From: Porticoccus sp041395745
Lineage (GTDB): Bacteria; Pseudomonadota; Gammaproteobacteria; Pseudomonadales; Porticoccaceae
DNA: 64,000 nt
NCBI GenBank assembly: GCA_041395745.1
Contig: JAWKZV010000001.1
Location: forward strand, 558,001 to 622,000
Reading direction: 5' to 3'
Of this stretch, positions 17,533-26,259 are shown piece by piece. The notes beneath the pieces are model-generated. The model was given only the letters and a program-made list of their open reading frames with translations, was not told the origin of the DNA and did not search any database. Position 1 is the first letter of the stretch; the number at the start of each line of letters is the position of its first letter. The position numbers and the translations under genes were made by a program.

Positions 17533-18033
17533 ATGGAAAACCGCCGCAAGACGGTCGTCATCAACAGTCGCTTTCAGTACCAGTACGCCCTGGTCGCCGC
17601 CGCTGCCACGGTGCTGCTGCTCAACCTGTTTATTATCGCCAGCACCCTGATGCCGAACTACCACGGTTTTCTGCTCAATGGTTGGCACACGCTGCTCGTG
17701 GCATTGGTCGAGATTCTGCTGATTGTCGGCGTCTGGTGGGGCAGCTTGGTTTCCAGTCACCGTATCGCCGGGCCTGTTTACGTGTTTGTGCGCGAACTCG
17801 AGGTAATGTCCGAGGGGGACTTCACAGCCAGGATACATCTTCGCCGACAGGACCTCTTCCAGCCCGAAGCTGACGCTATCAACCAGAGCATTGAAATTCT
17901 CCAGGGGCGGCTTCATCGCCTGAAGGAAATTGTGGCCGACATTGAGCGGCATCCCACTGTCGGTTATGCCGCGGGGACACCGGATCACATCGCTCGCCTC
18001 AAAGCGGAGCTGGAGCAGTTCAAAACCTCCTGA
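17533..18033 (+). CDS. Two-helix membrane protein with HAMP-like domain, no output domain
   Basis: 166 residues from the ATG at 17533, with GGAG just upstream (17524-17527); an in-frame GTG at 17521 is less likely. A basic N-terminus precedes two membrane helices (about 18-42 and 54-76). Then comes SHRIAGPVYVFVRELEVMSEGDF, which matches the start of HAMP linkers in chemoreceptor-like proteins, and a helical tail with a coiled-coil look (LQGRLHRLKEIVADIE). No kinase, receptor or cyclase domain follows. HAMP-only membrane proteins are rare; it may be a partner subunit for another sensor. It starts a run of five same-strand membrane genes. Confidence 0.7.
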   Translation: MENRRKTVVINSRFQYQYALVAAAATVLLLNLFIIASTLMPNYHGFLLNGWHTLLVALVEILLIVGVWWGSLVSSHRIAGPVYVFVRELEVMSEGDFTARIHLRRQDLFQPEADAINQSIEILQGRLHRLKEIVADIERHPTVGYAAGTPDHIARLKAELEQFKTS

Positions 18034-18084
18034 ACCGTCCGGGAATGTCCCGGGACATAGCCACGCCATTGGATACCTAAGCAC

Positions 18085-18834
18085 TTGCCAGATCCCGCTG
18101 TATTTCTGCCGCTCGTTGTCATCGCGTTCATTGCGGGGTTTGTGTCATCCATCGCCGGCGCGGGCGGGGTGCTGACATTGCCGGCGCTGTTATGGGCGGG
18201 GCTACCGCCGATCTCCGCGCTGGCCACCAACAAGTTGCAGAGCACGCTGGGTACGCTGTCCTCCACCTGGAACTTCTTCCGCAAGGGCCACCTGGACCTG
18301 AAGCCGCTGTTGCCTTCCATGGCCACCGCTTTCATCGGCTCCTGTGCCGGCACCCTGACTGTGCAGCAGGTGGGCAACGAGACACTGTCCCGGTTGATTC
18401 CGGCGCTGCTGATTGTCATCGGCCTGTATTTCCTGATCACCCCGCGAGTAACCGACGAGCACAGGGAAGGGCGCCTGACACACATGCAGTTCGCCTTCAC
18501 TGCGGCCCCGCTGATGGGGTTTTACGGCGGCTTCTTCGGGCCGGGCATGGGCTCCATTTTTCCGTTTCTGATGGTGTGGCTGATGGGCTACGGGTTGCGC
18601 AAGGCCACCGCCCAGACCAAGGCGATGGTGCTGGCGGTCAACGGAGTTTCAGCCACCATCTTCATCATCGGCGGTCATGTGATCTGGCCGCTGGCCATTG
18701 CCATGTCTCTGGCCCAGATCATTGGCGCCCGTCTCGGGTCTAATCTGGTGATCAGTCGCGGAGCTGCACTGGTTCAGCCGGTGATTATCGCCGTGACCCT
18801 GATCGTGGCCCTGAAATTGCTGGTGGCACCGTGA
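18085..18834 (+). CDS. TauE/SafE (TSUP) family transporter
   Basis: 249 residues with about eight hydrophobic helices. The opening VVIAFIAGFVSSIAGAGGVLTLPALL and the repeat MGFYGGFFGPGMGSIFPFLMVWLMGYGLRKATAQTK are the two halves of the TSUP signature (GxxSGxxGxGGG). The family exports sulfite, sulfoacetate or related anions across the inner membrane. The start is TTG at 18085: the frame is blocked by a stop at 18058 and has no ATG before the first helix. It overlaps the next gene by four bases. Confidence 0.87.
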   Translation: MPDPAVFLPLVVIAFIAGFVSSIAGAGGVLTLPALLWAGLPPISALATNKLQSTLGTLSSTWNFFRKGHLDLKPLLPSMATAFIGSCAGTLTVQQVGNETLSRLIPALLIVIGLYFLITPRVTDEHREGRLTHMQFAFTAAPLMGFYGGFFGPGMGSIFPFLMVWLMGYGLRKATAQTKAMVLAVNGVSATIFIIGGHVIWPLAIAMSLAQIIGARLGSNLVISRGAALVQPVIIAVTLIVALKLLVAP

Positions 18835-19163
18835 CGTTCCTGCTCACCCTGGTAATGACCTTTATCTTCGTACTGGTGGCGATACTGGTTTTTGTCCGCA
18901 TCGGCACCCCGATCTACCAGCTCAAGAAGCACAATCTGGTCACCCTGTTCAATATGGTTCTGGATGGGCACGCCACCGAGAACGACTGGCAAGTATTTCT
19001 GGGCGTGCCAATCAGACATAATGACCATCTCGAGGACATCCGTCGGCGCTGCTGCGAACTCAGCGAGCGTGAATACATCGGTGGCGACAGTGTGCTGTTT
19101 ACCGAAAAGGGCAAAGAGGAAATCCGCCAGCTGTTGCTGGAACTGGAAGGAGTGGAAGAATGA
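18831..19163 (+). CDS. Single-pass membrane protein of unknown function
   Basis: 110 residues; GTG start overlapping the upstream stop (GTGA). One N-terminal helix (FLLTLVMTFIFVLVAILVFV) is followed by a soluble domain with charged helices, CC in RRRCCELSERE, and VLFTEKGKEEIRQLLLELEGVEE. Its end overlaps the AI-2E family gene by four bases, so the TSUP, this and the AI-2E genes are tightly coupled. I do not recognise the family. Confidence 0.7.
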   Translation: MTFLLTLVMTFIFVLVAILVFVRIGTPIYQLKKHNLVTLFNMVLDGHATENDWQVFLGVPIRHNDHLEDIRRRCCELSEREYIGGDSVLFTEKGKEEIRQLLLELEGVEE

Positions 19164-20233
19164 ACAGGGAATCTGCACCGATGGCGCGGGGCATGATCCT
19201 CGCCGCGGCCTTTGTGATCGTGGTGGCGGGGTTGAAGGCGGCGGAAACCATGCTGGTACCGTTTCTGTTGTCGGTGTTTATTGCACTGATATTTTCGCCG
19301 CTATTAGCCTGGCTGAAAAAACACCGGGTGCCCAACGGCCTCGCCATCTGTCTGATCATTGCCCTGGTGGTACTGGCCGGCTGGTTGATCGGTATTCTGG
19401 TGGGCGCCTCTATCACGGATTTCCGCCAGAACCTGCCCCAGTACCAAGAGCGACTGCAGCAGATGAGCAGCGGCTTGCTCACCTGGCTCAGTGAGCGCGG
19501 CGTGACCCTGGACATGGAACAGATGCGCCAGAGCTTTGACCCCGGCAAGGTGATGCAGCTGGCGGGCAACACCCTGAGTTCCTTCGGCAATGTCATGACC
19601 AACGCTTTCATGATCCTGCTGACGGTGATCTTCATCCTCGCCGAAGAGGTGGGTTTCAGCGATAAACTGCAGGCCGCCCGCAAGGATAACGGCACCACCC
19701 GCGAAGCCCTGGAACGTTTTACCCTGAGCGTCAACAGCTACCTGGGTATCAAATCCCTGCTCAGCCTGCTCACCGGGGTGCTGGTGATGATCTGGTTGTG
19801 GATTCTCGGGGTGGATTACCCGGTAATGTGGGGCCTGCTGGCATTCCTGCTCAATTTCGTACCCACCATCGGCTCCATCATCGCCGCGGTGCCGCCGGTG
19901 TTGCTGGCGCTGATCCAGCACGGCCCGCTCTCGGCAGGCCTGACCGCACTCGGTTATCTGGTGGTGAATGTGGTCATCGGCAATGTCCTGGAACCGAGAG
20001 TGATGGGCAAAGGGCTCAACCTGTCGCCGCTGGTGGTGTTCCTGTCCTTGGTATTCTGGGGCTGGGTGCTGGGGCCGGTGGGGATGCTGTTATCCATACC
20101 GCTCACCATCATGGTCAAGATTGCCCTGGAAAATCACTCCGACACCTACTGGCTCGGCGTCATGCTCGGGGCGGGCGCCCATTCACAACCCGTGGTTAAC
20201 CGTACTGAAGGCGAGGGCGGCCAGTCGTCCTGA
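19160..20233 (+). CDS. AI-2E family transporter (PerM/TqsA-like)
   Basis: 357 residues. Hydrophobic helices at both ends flank a soluble insert (about 70-150, with NLPQYQERLQQMSSGLLTWL). The C-terminal half has GVLVMIWLWILGVDYPVMWGLLAFLLNFVPTIGSIIA and then the family motif GNVLEPRVMGKGLNLSPLVVFLSLVFWGWVLGPVGMLLSIPL. Members export AI-2 or act as Na+/H+ antiporters or other efflux permeases; the substrate is not readable here. It is the last of the coupled membrane-gene run. Confidence 0.92.
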   Translation: MNRESAPMARGMILAAAFVIVVAGLKAAETMLVPFLLSVFIALIFSPLLAWLKKHRVPNGLAICLIIALVVLAGWLIGILVGASITDFRQNLPQYQERLQQMSSGLLTWLSERGVTLDMEQMRQSFDPGKVMQLAGNTLSSFGNVMTNAFMILLTVIFILAEEVGFSDKLQAARKDNGTTREALERFTLSVNSYLGIKSLLSLLTGVLVMIWLWILGVDYPVMWGLLAFLLNFVPTIGSIIAAVPPVLLALIQHGPLSAGLTALGYLVVNVVIGNVLEPRVMGKGLNLSPLVVFLSLVFWGWVLGPVGMLLSIPLTIMVKIALENHSDTYWLGVMLGAGAHSQPVVNRTEGEGGQSS

Positions 20234-20422
20234 CGGGCTGACCGCACTTCAATTCCGTTCTCGGCGTTACTGTCGGCGGCTTTTTTTGCAAAAGTCGCAT
20301 TATTGTCACTGACAAACCTCTCCCAATCAGCTTCATTTGTGCCACCTTTTTGATCATTTAACTCGGTGAAAATGAACAGAATGGGAATACTGGATTGTTG
20401 AACCGGCACACTTCGCGGAGTG

Positions 20423-20599
20423 CTACCCTCCGCGCCGCTGGCTTTTTCCGGCGTTGCCTGCTGGAAGAGAGGTACTTGGCCAGCCCTGGAGGCGATGTTC
20501 AGCGCGAATATCACTCATCTCTGGTGAGTGATCGGCAATAGCGTAGCGATAGGCTCCTTGGCTGTCTTTGCGAATGGTGTAACCGAGGGTATTTTCCAT
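20423..20599 (-). CDS. Possible small protein, unrecognised
   Basis: 58 residues starting MENTLGYTIRKDSQGAYRYA, with a charged middle (HSPEMSDIRAEHRL) and a Ser/Gly-rich basic end. It has an ATG but only a weak ribosome site, no recognised relatives and no neighbour on its strand. It could be a remnant or a chance frame. Confidence 0.3.
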   Translation of the reverse strand: MENTLGYTIRKDSQGAYRYAIADHSPEMSDIRAEHRLQGWPSTSLPAGNAGKSQRRGG

Positions 20600-20859
20600 G
20601 TGCTTGTTCCATTCATTGCTCTTGGTATAGCTTGAATGGCCGTTCCATCCGGCCGGTTGAGGGCGATGATGCCATCCGGGCCGGCAGGCAAACGGGGAAA
20701 TTGCGACGCTCTGGAGCTCAGCCAGGATTGCTATCTGTAGCGACAACTTCAAATGACTGGCCAGTCCGGTTGCAGAGTTCTTTCGTTGAATCTGGTCATG
20801 ACCATTACCTTGAGTAGCCTGAAGGCGATTTGGTAGTGAAAACTGGACTTACCCTTGGC

Positions 20860-20871
20860 CTTGTGCACAAG
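20860..20871. promoter_or_regulatory. 12-bp perfect palindrome upstream of the RND operon
   Basis: CTTGTGCACAAG reads the same on both strands. It lies about 20 bases left of the TCAAT/ATTGA repeat cluster and 160 bases before the pump operon, a plausible site for a dimeric regulator. Confidence 0.3.
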
Positions 20872-20892
20872 CGACGGCCCAGACTCGCTCAG

Positions 20893-20933
20893 TTAGTCAA
20901 TCTATTGATTAGTTTCTCGATTGATTAGTCAAT
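20893..20933. promoter_or_regulatory. TetR-type operator cluster upstream of the RND operon
   Basis: TTAGTCAAT-CT-ATTGATTAG (20893-20912) is a near-palindrome with 9-bp arms (7 of 9 matched). After a short spacer, ATTGATTAGTCAAT (20920-20933) repeats both half-sites, with the outer TTAGTCAAT copies 32 bases apart. Such 20-bp operators with TCAAT/ATTGA cores are typical of TetR-family repressors of efflux pumps, but no such regulator gene lies in this window. Confidence 0.45.
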
Positions 20934-21032
20934 GGGTGGTCACTTTCCAATCCTGCCGGTGCCGATTACCATAGCCCCACCGATACGGATAAGCCTGTAT
21001 CTTGTCGGCCATGGCCTGGCGGAGAATCAATA

Positions 21033-22118
21033 TTGAATGCCAATGTGAAAATTGCCCTGCTTACCCTTGCAGCAGTCATTGTCTGGTTTCTCAGTGGTGC
21101 GGTGTCCGGTGACAGCGAAGAATCCCCGGGGCAGGAATCTCCCGTGGCGGCAAACCTGACCAAAGTCAGGGTGGCCTGGAGTGAAGCTCAGGATTATTCC
21201 CGACAGGTGATGGCCAGGGGCCGTACAGCCCCCAATCGCCAGGTAACCCTGAAGGCGGAAGTGAGTGGCAGGGTTGTTGCCGTGCCCGCGGTCAAAGGGC
21301 AGGCTGTGGCGGCAGCGGATGTGATCTGTGAGATCGCCAAGGAAGACCGTTCACAGCGGGTGGTGGAAGCAGAGGCTGCTGTTGCACAGGCGGAAATCGA
21401 CTACCAGGGAGCCCTCAAACTGAAGCAGAAGGGCTACCAGTCCGAATCGGCAATCGCGCAGTCCAAGGCGCGTCTGGAAAGCACCAGAGCTATTCTCGAA
21501 CAGACCCGTATCAATCTGGCTAACACGCAGATTAAGGCACCTTTTGCCGGTTTCGTGGACGATCGCCCGGTAGAGGTGGGGGACTTCATGGATCGTACCA
21601 ATATCTGCGCCGAGCTGGTGGAAGTGAACCCCCTCAAGGTAGTGGCCCGTCTCTCCGAGCGGGAGGTGGTCCAGGTTTCTGTCGGCAGCCGGGCGAACGT
21701 GAAACTGGCTACCGGTCAGGAAACGAGTGGCGTGGTGGTGTACCTGAGCCATCTGGCCGATCCGCAAACCCGTACCTATGAAATGGAAATCTCTATTGCC
21801 AATCCCGATTATCGGTTGCGTTCCGGTGTTGCCAGCCAGGTGCTGGTGGCAGCGGATCATGTTCGCGCACATCGGGTTCCCGCTGCGCTGTTGGCACTGG
21901 GCGACAGTGGGGAGGCCGGTTTGAAGATCGTTGACGATCAGGACCAGGTGCGTTTCGTCTCGCTGACACTGGTCGGTGACGATGGCGAGGGCGTCTGGGT
22001 CACCGGCCTGCCGGACAAAGTGCGCATCATCACAGTGGGGCAGGAATACGTCTCCAGCGGAGAACAGGTACTGGCTGAAGAGGAAGGACAGTCTGCCGGG
22101 GAACAACGCACTCTATGA
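21033..22118 (+). CDS. RND efflux periplasmic adaptor (membrane fusion protein)
   Basis: 361 residues; TTG start supported by GGAG eight bases upstream and by the lack of a better start. An N-terminal membrane anchor or signal (VKIALLTLAAVIVWFLSGAV) precedes the barrel-sandwich half-motif ARGRTAPNRQVTLKAEVSGRVVAVPAVKGQAV. A coiled-coil hairpin follows (about 105-165, AEAAVAQAEIDYQGALKLKQKGYQSESAIAQSKARLE), then the second lipoyl half (TQIKAPFAGFVDDRPVEVGDFM) and beta-barrel domains. It links the inner-membrane pump encoded next (ATGA overlap) to an outer-membrane channel, which is not encoded here. Confidence 0.93.
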   Translation: MNANVKIALLTLAAVIVWFLSGAVSGDSEESPGQESPVAANLTKVRVAWSEAQDYSRQVMARGRTAPNRQVTLKAEVSGRVVAVPAVKGQAVAAADVICEIAKEDRSQRVVEAEAAVAQAEIDYQGALKLKQKGYQSESAIAQSKARLESTRAILEQTRINLANTQIKAPFAGFVDDRPVEVGDFMDRTNICAELVEVNPLKVVARLSEREVVQVSVGSRANVKLATGQETSGVVVYLSHLADPQTRTYEMEISIANPDYRLRSGVASQVLVAADHVRAHRVPAALLALGDSGEAGLKIVDDQDQVRFVSLTLVGDDGEGVWVTGLPDKVRIITVGQEYVSSGEQVLAEEEGQSAGEQRTL

Positions 22119-25100
22119 GTTTCCTGGAAAAGGCCATCAGCCACTCGCGGGCTACCATCTCGGTATTGCTGTTTGTACTGATCGCAGGTGTTTTCGCCCG
22201 CTCCTGGATCAGCGTCGATCTCAATCCCAATGTCACCGTGCCTTACGTGATGGTGATGGTGACCCATCAGGGAATCTCACCGGAAGATGCCAACCGACTG
22301 TTGGTCAAACCCCTGGAAACCGAATTGAAGTCCCTGGACGGGGTGGAGGAACTCACTGCCCAGGCCGCAGAAGGTTCCGCCTACACGGTGGTCGAGTTTG
22401 AACCGGCCATTGATATTGATGCCGCCCTGGCGGACGTACGGGAGGCGGTGAATCGCGCCAAGGCTGAGTTTCCCGATGACACCGATGAGCCGATAGTCAA
22501 GGAGTTGTCCGCATCCCCCGAGCCCACGGTGGTGATCAGTTTTTCCGGTGACCAGCTGACCGAGCGCGAGTTGTTCCAGATTGTCCGCCAGCTGCGTCAG
22601 GACATTGAGTCCCTGCCGGAAATTCTCGAAGCCAATCTCTCTGGCGATCGGGAAGAGGTAGTGGAAGTTCTGCTCGATCCCTCTCGTCTGGAGCACTACA
22701 ACCTGACCGCAGACGAGCTGCTGAAGACCGTCTCTGCCAACAACCTGCTGATTCCCAGTGGTGAGTACGATACCGCCCAGGGGCGCTTCGGGGTCAAGGT
22801 CCCGGGACTCATCGAGGACCGCGAGGATGTGGTTACCCTGCCGGTGAAATTCAATGCCGACGGGGTGGTGACCCTGGCGGATGTGGCGGATATTCGCCGT
22901 ACCTTCAAGGATCCTTCCAGTTTTAGTCATATCAATGGTCGCCGCGCTATGGCCATCGAGGTGTTCAAGCGCAACAAGGCCAATGCCATCAAGGCGGTGG
23001 CCGCGGTCAGGACAGCGGTCGACGCCGCGGAAGACCGTTTGCCTCAGGGGGTGAAGATTGATTACATCTTCGACGCTTCGGACTTCGCGTTGCAGATGGT
23101 GGATGAATTGCAGGGCAACATCCTCACGGCTATTGCGCTGGTGATGGTAGTCGTCGTGGCGGCCCTTGGAATTCGCTCTTCGCTGTTGGTGGGCTTCGGA
23201 ATTCCCTTCTCGCTGCTGGGGGCGACCATCATCGTTTACCTGTTGGGCTACAGCTTCAATTTCATGGTGATCTTCGGCCTGTTGTTGGCGATGGGTATGT
23301 TGATCGATGGCGCCATCGTCGTGGTGGAATATGCGGACCAGCAGACTCTCGCCGGGTTATCTGCTCGGGAGGCCTATGTCACGGCTGTGCGCCGCATGTT
23401 CCTGCCGGTGGTGGCTTCGACTGCCACCACCCTGGCTGTTTTTCTGCCGTTGATGATGTGGCCGGGGGTGGTGGGGGAATTCATGTCCTACCTGCCAATC
23501 ACGGTGTTTGCAGTATTGAGCTGGTCGCTCCTCTATGCGCTGTTCTTCGTGCCAGTGCTGGGGGTGGTGTTTGCCCGCAAGGGGCAGGCCGCGCCCTCTA
23601 GCGTTGACGAGCATCGTCAGGTGGAGGATGCCAATCTCGGATTTCTGGGTCGGGCCTATGGTCGCTTTATCGGCAAGGCACTGGGCAGCCCGGTGATTAC
23701 CGTCAGCGGGGTCATGGTTTTGCTGCTGGTTATCTTCGTGGTCTACGGAACATTCGGTAAGGGTGTGGCATTCTTCGTCGATACCGAGGATCGCTATGGC
23801 ATTGTCTCGGTGCGGGCTCAGGGCAACCTGCCGGTGGCCGAAATGGCGCGTCTTTCCGGGGAAGTGGAGCAGAGGGTGATGGCCGTTCCGCACGTGAAGG
23901 CGGTGTACGCCGCCAGCAAGGGCAGTGGTATCGGTTCCAACCTGGAGCGGGCCAAGGACCAGATCAGCAACATCCTGGTGGAACTGGACCGCGCCAGTGA
24001 CCGGGATGTGAGCAGCCATCAGATTTTCGCCCGCATCCGCCGAGAAACTGCCGATATGGCCGGGATCATTGTTTCCGCCGAGCCGGTACAGGGCGGTCCA
24101 CCAGTGGGCAAGGATATCCAGATCCAGTTGTCGTCCAATGACCGCCAGCTGATGAGGGAAACGGCCAGGCGCATTCGCTATCACCTGGAAAACGAGATGA
24201 CCGGCCTGCTGGACGTGGATGACACCCTGCCGCTGCCGGGAATCGAGTGGGAGCTGGTAGTGGACAGGGCTGAGGCGGCCATGCTGGGAATTGACACTCT
24301 GCAAGTGGGCAATATGGTCCAGTTGGTCACCAACGGGATCAAGATTGGTGAATTCCGCCCGGATGATGCCGAGGATGAAGTGGAAATTCGGGTTCGTTAT
24401 CCTGCAGCTGACCGCGGGCTGTTTGCCCTGGATGAGCTGCGAGTGACGACGCCCAACGGCGCCGTTCCCGTCAGCTCATTTGTCACCCGTTTCGCCCAGC
24501 CCAGGGTGGATAGCATTCAGCGCATTGATCGCTTGGAAGTGCTGATGGTGCGGGCCAATACCGAAGATGGTGTATTGCCGGATGACAAGGTCAGCGAAAT
24601 CCGGGAGTGGCTGGAAATTGTTGAGGTGCCGCCATCGATCCGTGTCGATTTTCGCGGTGCCAATGAGGAGCAGGCGGATTCCATCGCCTTTCTCGGCGTC
24701 GCTTTCCTGATGGCGCTGTTCCTGATGCTGATCCTGATGGTGATGCAGTTCAACAGTTTCTACCAGGCGTTCCTGATTCTCTCCGCCGTGGTGATGTCCA
24801 CTGCGGGTGTACTGCTGGGCCTGCTGGTGATGCAGCAGCCCCTCAGTGTGCTGATGTCCGGTATCGGGATCGTGGCACTGGCCGGGATCGTGGTAAACAA
24901 CAATATCGTGTTGATCGATACCTACAATCACCTGCGCCGGGAAGATCCCGCAATGACAGCGTTGGCAGCGGCCAGGGATGCTGCCATGACCCGCTTGCGG
25001 CCGGTTCTGTTGACCACACTAACCACCGCTGTGGGGCTGTTGCCTCTGGCCTGTAATGTCAGCCTGAATTTTGTCTATCGCCAGATTGAAGTGGGCGGTG

Positions 25101-25270
25101 AACTGGCTTCCTGGTGGCAGCAATTGGCGGCGGCCATTGTTAACGGCCTGATGTTTTCCACCATTCTGACACTGCTGGTCACCCCGGCGATGTTGGTGTT
25201 GCCCGAGTACCTGAAGGGGGGAATAGACCGTGGCCTGGGCATGCTTTCAGCGGATCGGGCAGGGACCTGA
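22115..25270 (+). CDS. RND efflux pump inner-membrane transporter (AcrB/HAE superfamily)
   Basis: 1051 residues, a full-length RND pump with two halves of six helices and large periplasmic loops. It starts FLEKAISHSRATISVLLFVLIAGVFA and contains LVGFGIPFSLLGATIIVYLLGYSFNFM and, in the second half, MSGIGIVALAGIVVNNNIVLIDTYNHLRR. At the proton-relay positions of AcrB (D407, D408, K940) this protein has LIDGAIVVVE (one Asp, then Gly) and NNN in the second half, so it belongs to an RND branch other than classical AcrB. Substrates are unknown; drugs, lipids or solvents are all possible. It is coupled to the adaptor gene by four bases. Confidence 0.93.
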   Translation: MSFLEKAISHSRATISVLLFVLIAGVFARSWISVDLNPNVTVPYVMVMVTHQGISPEDANRLLVKPLETELKSLDGVEELTAQAAEGSAYTVVEFEPAIDIDAALADVREAVNRAKAEFPDDTDEPIVKELSASPEPTVVISFSGDQLTERELFQIVRQLRQDIESLPEILEANLSGDREEVVEVLLDPSRLEHYNLTADELLKTVSANNLLIPSGEYDTAQGRFGVKVPGLIEDREDVVTLPVKFNADGVVTLADVADIRRTFKDPSSFSHINGRRAMAIEVFKRNKANAIKAVAAVRTAVDAAEDRLPQGVKIDYIFDASDFALQMVDELQGNILTAIALVMVVVVAALGIRSSLLVGFGIPFSLLGATIIVYLLGYSFNFMVIFGLLLAMGMLIDGAIVVVEYADQQTLAGLSAREAYVTAVRRMFLPVVASTATTLAVFLPLMMWPGVVGEFMSYLPITVFAVLSWSLLYALFFVPVLGVVFARKGQAAPSSVDEHRQVEDANLGFLGRAYGRFIGKALGSPVITVSGVMVLLLVIFVVYGTFGKGVAFFVDTEDRYGIVSVRAQGNLPVAEMARLSGEVEQRVMAVPHVKAVYAASKGSGIGSNLERAKDQISNILVELDRASDRDVSSHQIFARIRRETADMAGIIVSAEPVQGGPPVGKDIQIQLSSNDRQLMRETARRIRYHLENEMTGLLDVDDTLPLPGIEWELVVDRAEAAMLGIDTLQVGNMVQLVTNGIKIGEFRPDDAEDEVEIRVRYPAADRGLFALDELRVTTPNGAVPVSSFVTRFAQPRVDSIQRIDRLEVLMVRANTEDGVLPDDKVSEIREWLEIVEVPPSIRVDFRGANEEQADSIAFLGVAFLMALFLMLILMVMQFNSFYQAFLILSAVVMSTAGVLLGLLVMQQPLSVLMSGIGIVALAGIVVNNNIVLIDTYNHLRREDPAMTALAAARDAAMTRLRPVLLTTLTTAVGLLPLACNVSLNFVYRQIEVGGELASWWQQLAAAIVNGLMFSTILTLLVTPAMLVLPEYLKGGIDRGLGMLSADRAGT

Positions 25271-25280
25271 GGTTGCTAAG

Positions 25281-25616
25281 GTGAAGCGGCTCGGATCTTA
25301 CCTGTTCTACGGCTGGATGGTCTTTTCCCTGGCTTTTGCCCTTTGGGCGTTATCGCAGCAGTTTGCACTCCCCTGGCTCGGTGTGCTGCTGGCCGCCGGG
25401 GCGCCGTTGCTGAATCGGTTCTTTCCATTCGATAGGGATCGCTCCCTCAATATGAAAGTCCATTTGCCGCTGGTTTCTCTGCTAGTGATGCTCGGGGTGG
25501 CCTGGGTACTGTTGACCATTCCAGAGCGGGGTTGGCCCCTGTGGCTCGCTCTCGGCACCCTGGGAAGTTTTCTGCTCAATACCTATTGGGCGGGCCAGGA
25601 TAATGGCGTCCACTGA
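25281..25616 (+). CDS. Small four-helix membrane protein
   Basis: 111 residues from the GTG at 25281, chosen because GAGGT lies eight bases upstream; the longer frame from 25230 would sit inside the pump gene. About four hydrophobic helices fill it (SYLFYGWMVFSLAFALWAL, LGVLLAAGAPLLNRF, LPLVSLLVMLGVAWVLL and PLWLALGTLGSFLLN). It begins ten bases after the pump stop and overlaps the UDG-like gene by 14 bases. Family unknown; it may be an accessory to the pump or to the next gene. Confidence 0.65.
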   Translation: MKRLGSYLFYGWMVFSLAFALWALSQQFALPWLGVLLAAGAPLLNRFFPFDRDRSLNMKVHLPLVSLLVMLGVAWVLLTIPERGWPLWLALGTLGSFLLNTYWAGQDNGVH

Positions 25617-26259
25617 TATTCCTCTACATGACCTGCTCGCAGAGGTGCGGGCATGCCAATGCTGTGTGGATTTACCCCTTGGACCCAGACCGGTAGTGCG
25701 GGCCGAATCTTCCGCCACCATTATGGTGATTGGCCAGGCACCGGGTACCCGGGTACATGCCAGTGGCATTCCTTGGGATGACCTCAGTGGTGATCGCCTG
25801 CGCAGCTGGATGGGGCTGAGCCGGGAGCAATTCTATGATGCCTCCCGCATTGCCATCATGCCGATGGGGTTCTGTTATCCGGGGCGGGGCAAGTCCGGCG
25901 ATCTTCCACCCCGCAGAGAATGTGCCCCTCTCTGGCACCGGACGATCCTGGAGCAACTCCCTCAGATCCGCCTGACCCTGCTGATTGGCCAGTACGCCCA
26001 GGGTTACTATCTCAATGATGGTTACCGCTCCCTCACCGAACGGGTTAGTCACTGGGGCGATTATCTGCCGGCACTATTGCCACTGGTACATCCGTCGCCG
26101 CGCAACCGGCGCTGGCTTGCGAACAATCCCTGGTTTGAGGCGCAGTTGGTACCTTTTTTACAGTCTGAGGTTGCACGAAGTTTTCTGTCCCATAAGATGG
26201 TTGGAATTGGGCGGGATTACCCGGATAAGGATAGAGTCCACACCCCTGGGAAAAACTGA
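25603..26259 (+). CDS. Uracil-DNA glycosylase superfamily protein
   Basis: 218 residues. Motifs of the UDG fold are present: IMVIGQAPGTRVHASGIPWDD (motif A, GQAPG), and HPSPRNRRW (motif B, HPSPRN). Cysteines in ACQCC near the start, GFCYPG and ECAPLWH are placed where family 4/5 UDGs hold an iron-sulfur cluster, so a cluster is possible. The protein would act on uracil or other deaminated bases in DNA, though some members of this branch have no proven activity. It overlaps the HD-GYP gene by one base (TGATG). Confidence 0.75.
   Translation: MASTDIPLHDLLAEVRACQCCVDLPLGPRPVVRAESSATIMVIGQAPGTRVHASGIPWDDLSGDRLRSWMGLSREQFYDASRIAIMPMGFCYPGRGKSGDLPPRRECAPLWHRTILEQLPQIRLTLLIGQYAQGYYLNDGYRSLTERVSHWGDYLPALLPLVHPSPRNRRWLANNPWFEAQLVPFLQSEVARSFLSHKMVGIGRDYPDKDRVHTPGKN

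Larger units (their letters stand above)
20234..21032. other. 800-base gap upstream of the RND pump, with operator-like repeats
   Basis: No conserved gene is seen. One short minus-strand frame (20423-20599) could be a small gene and is listed separately. The right end contains a 12-bp palindrome (20860-20871) and a cluster of TCAAT/ATTGA repeats (20893-20933), both likely to control the pump operon. The lower G+C and lack of long frames are consistent with a decayed gene or an intergenic region that has lost a regulator. Confidence 0.5.
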
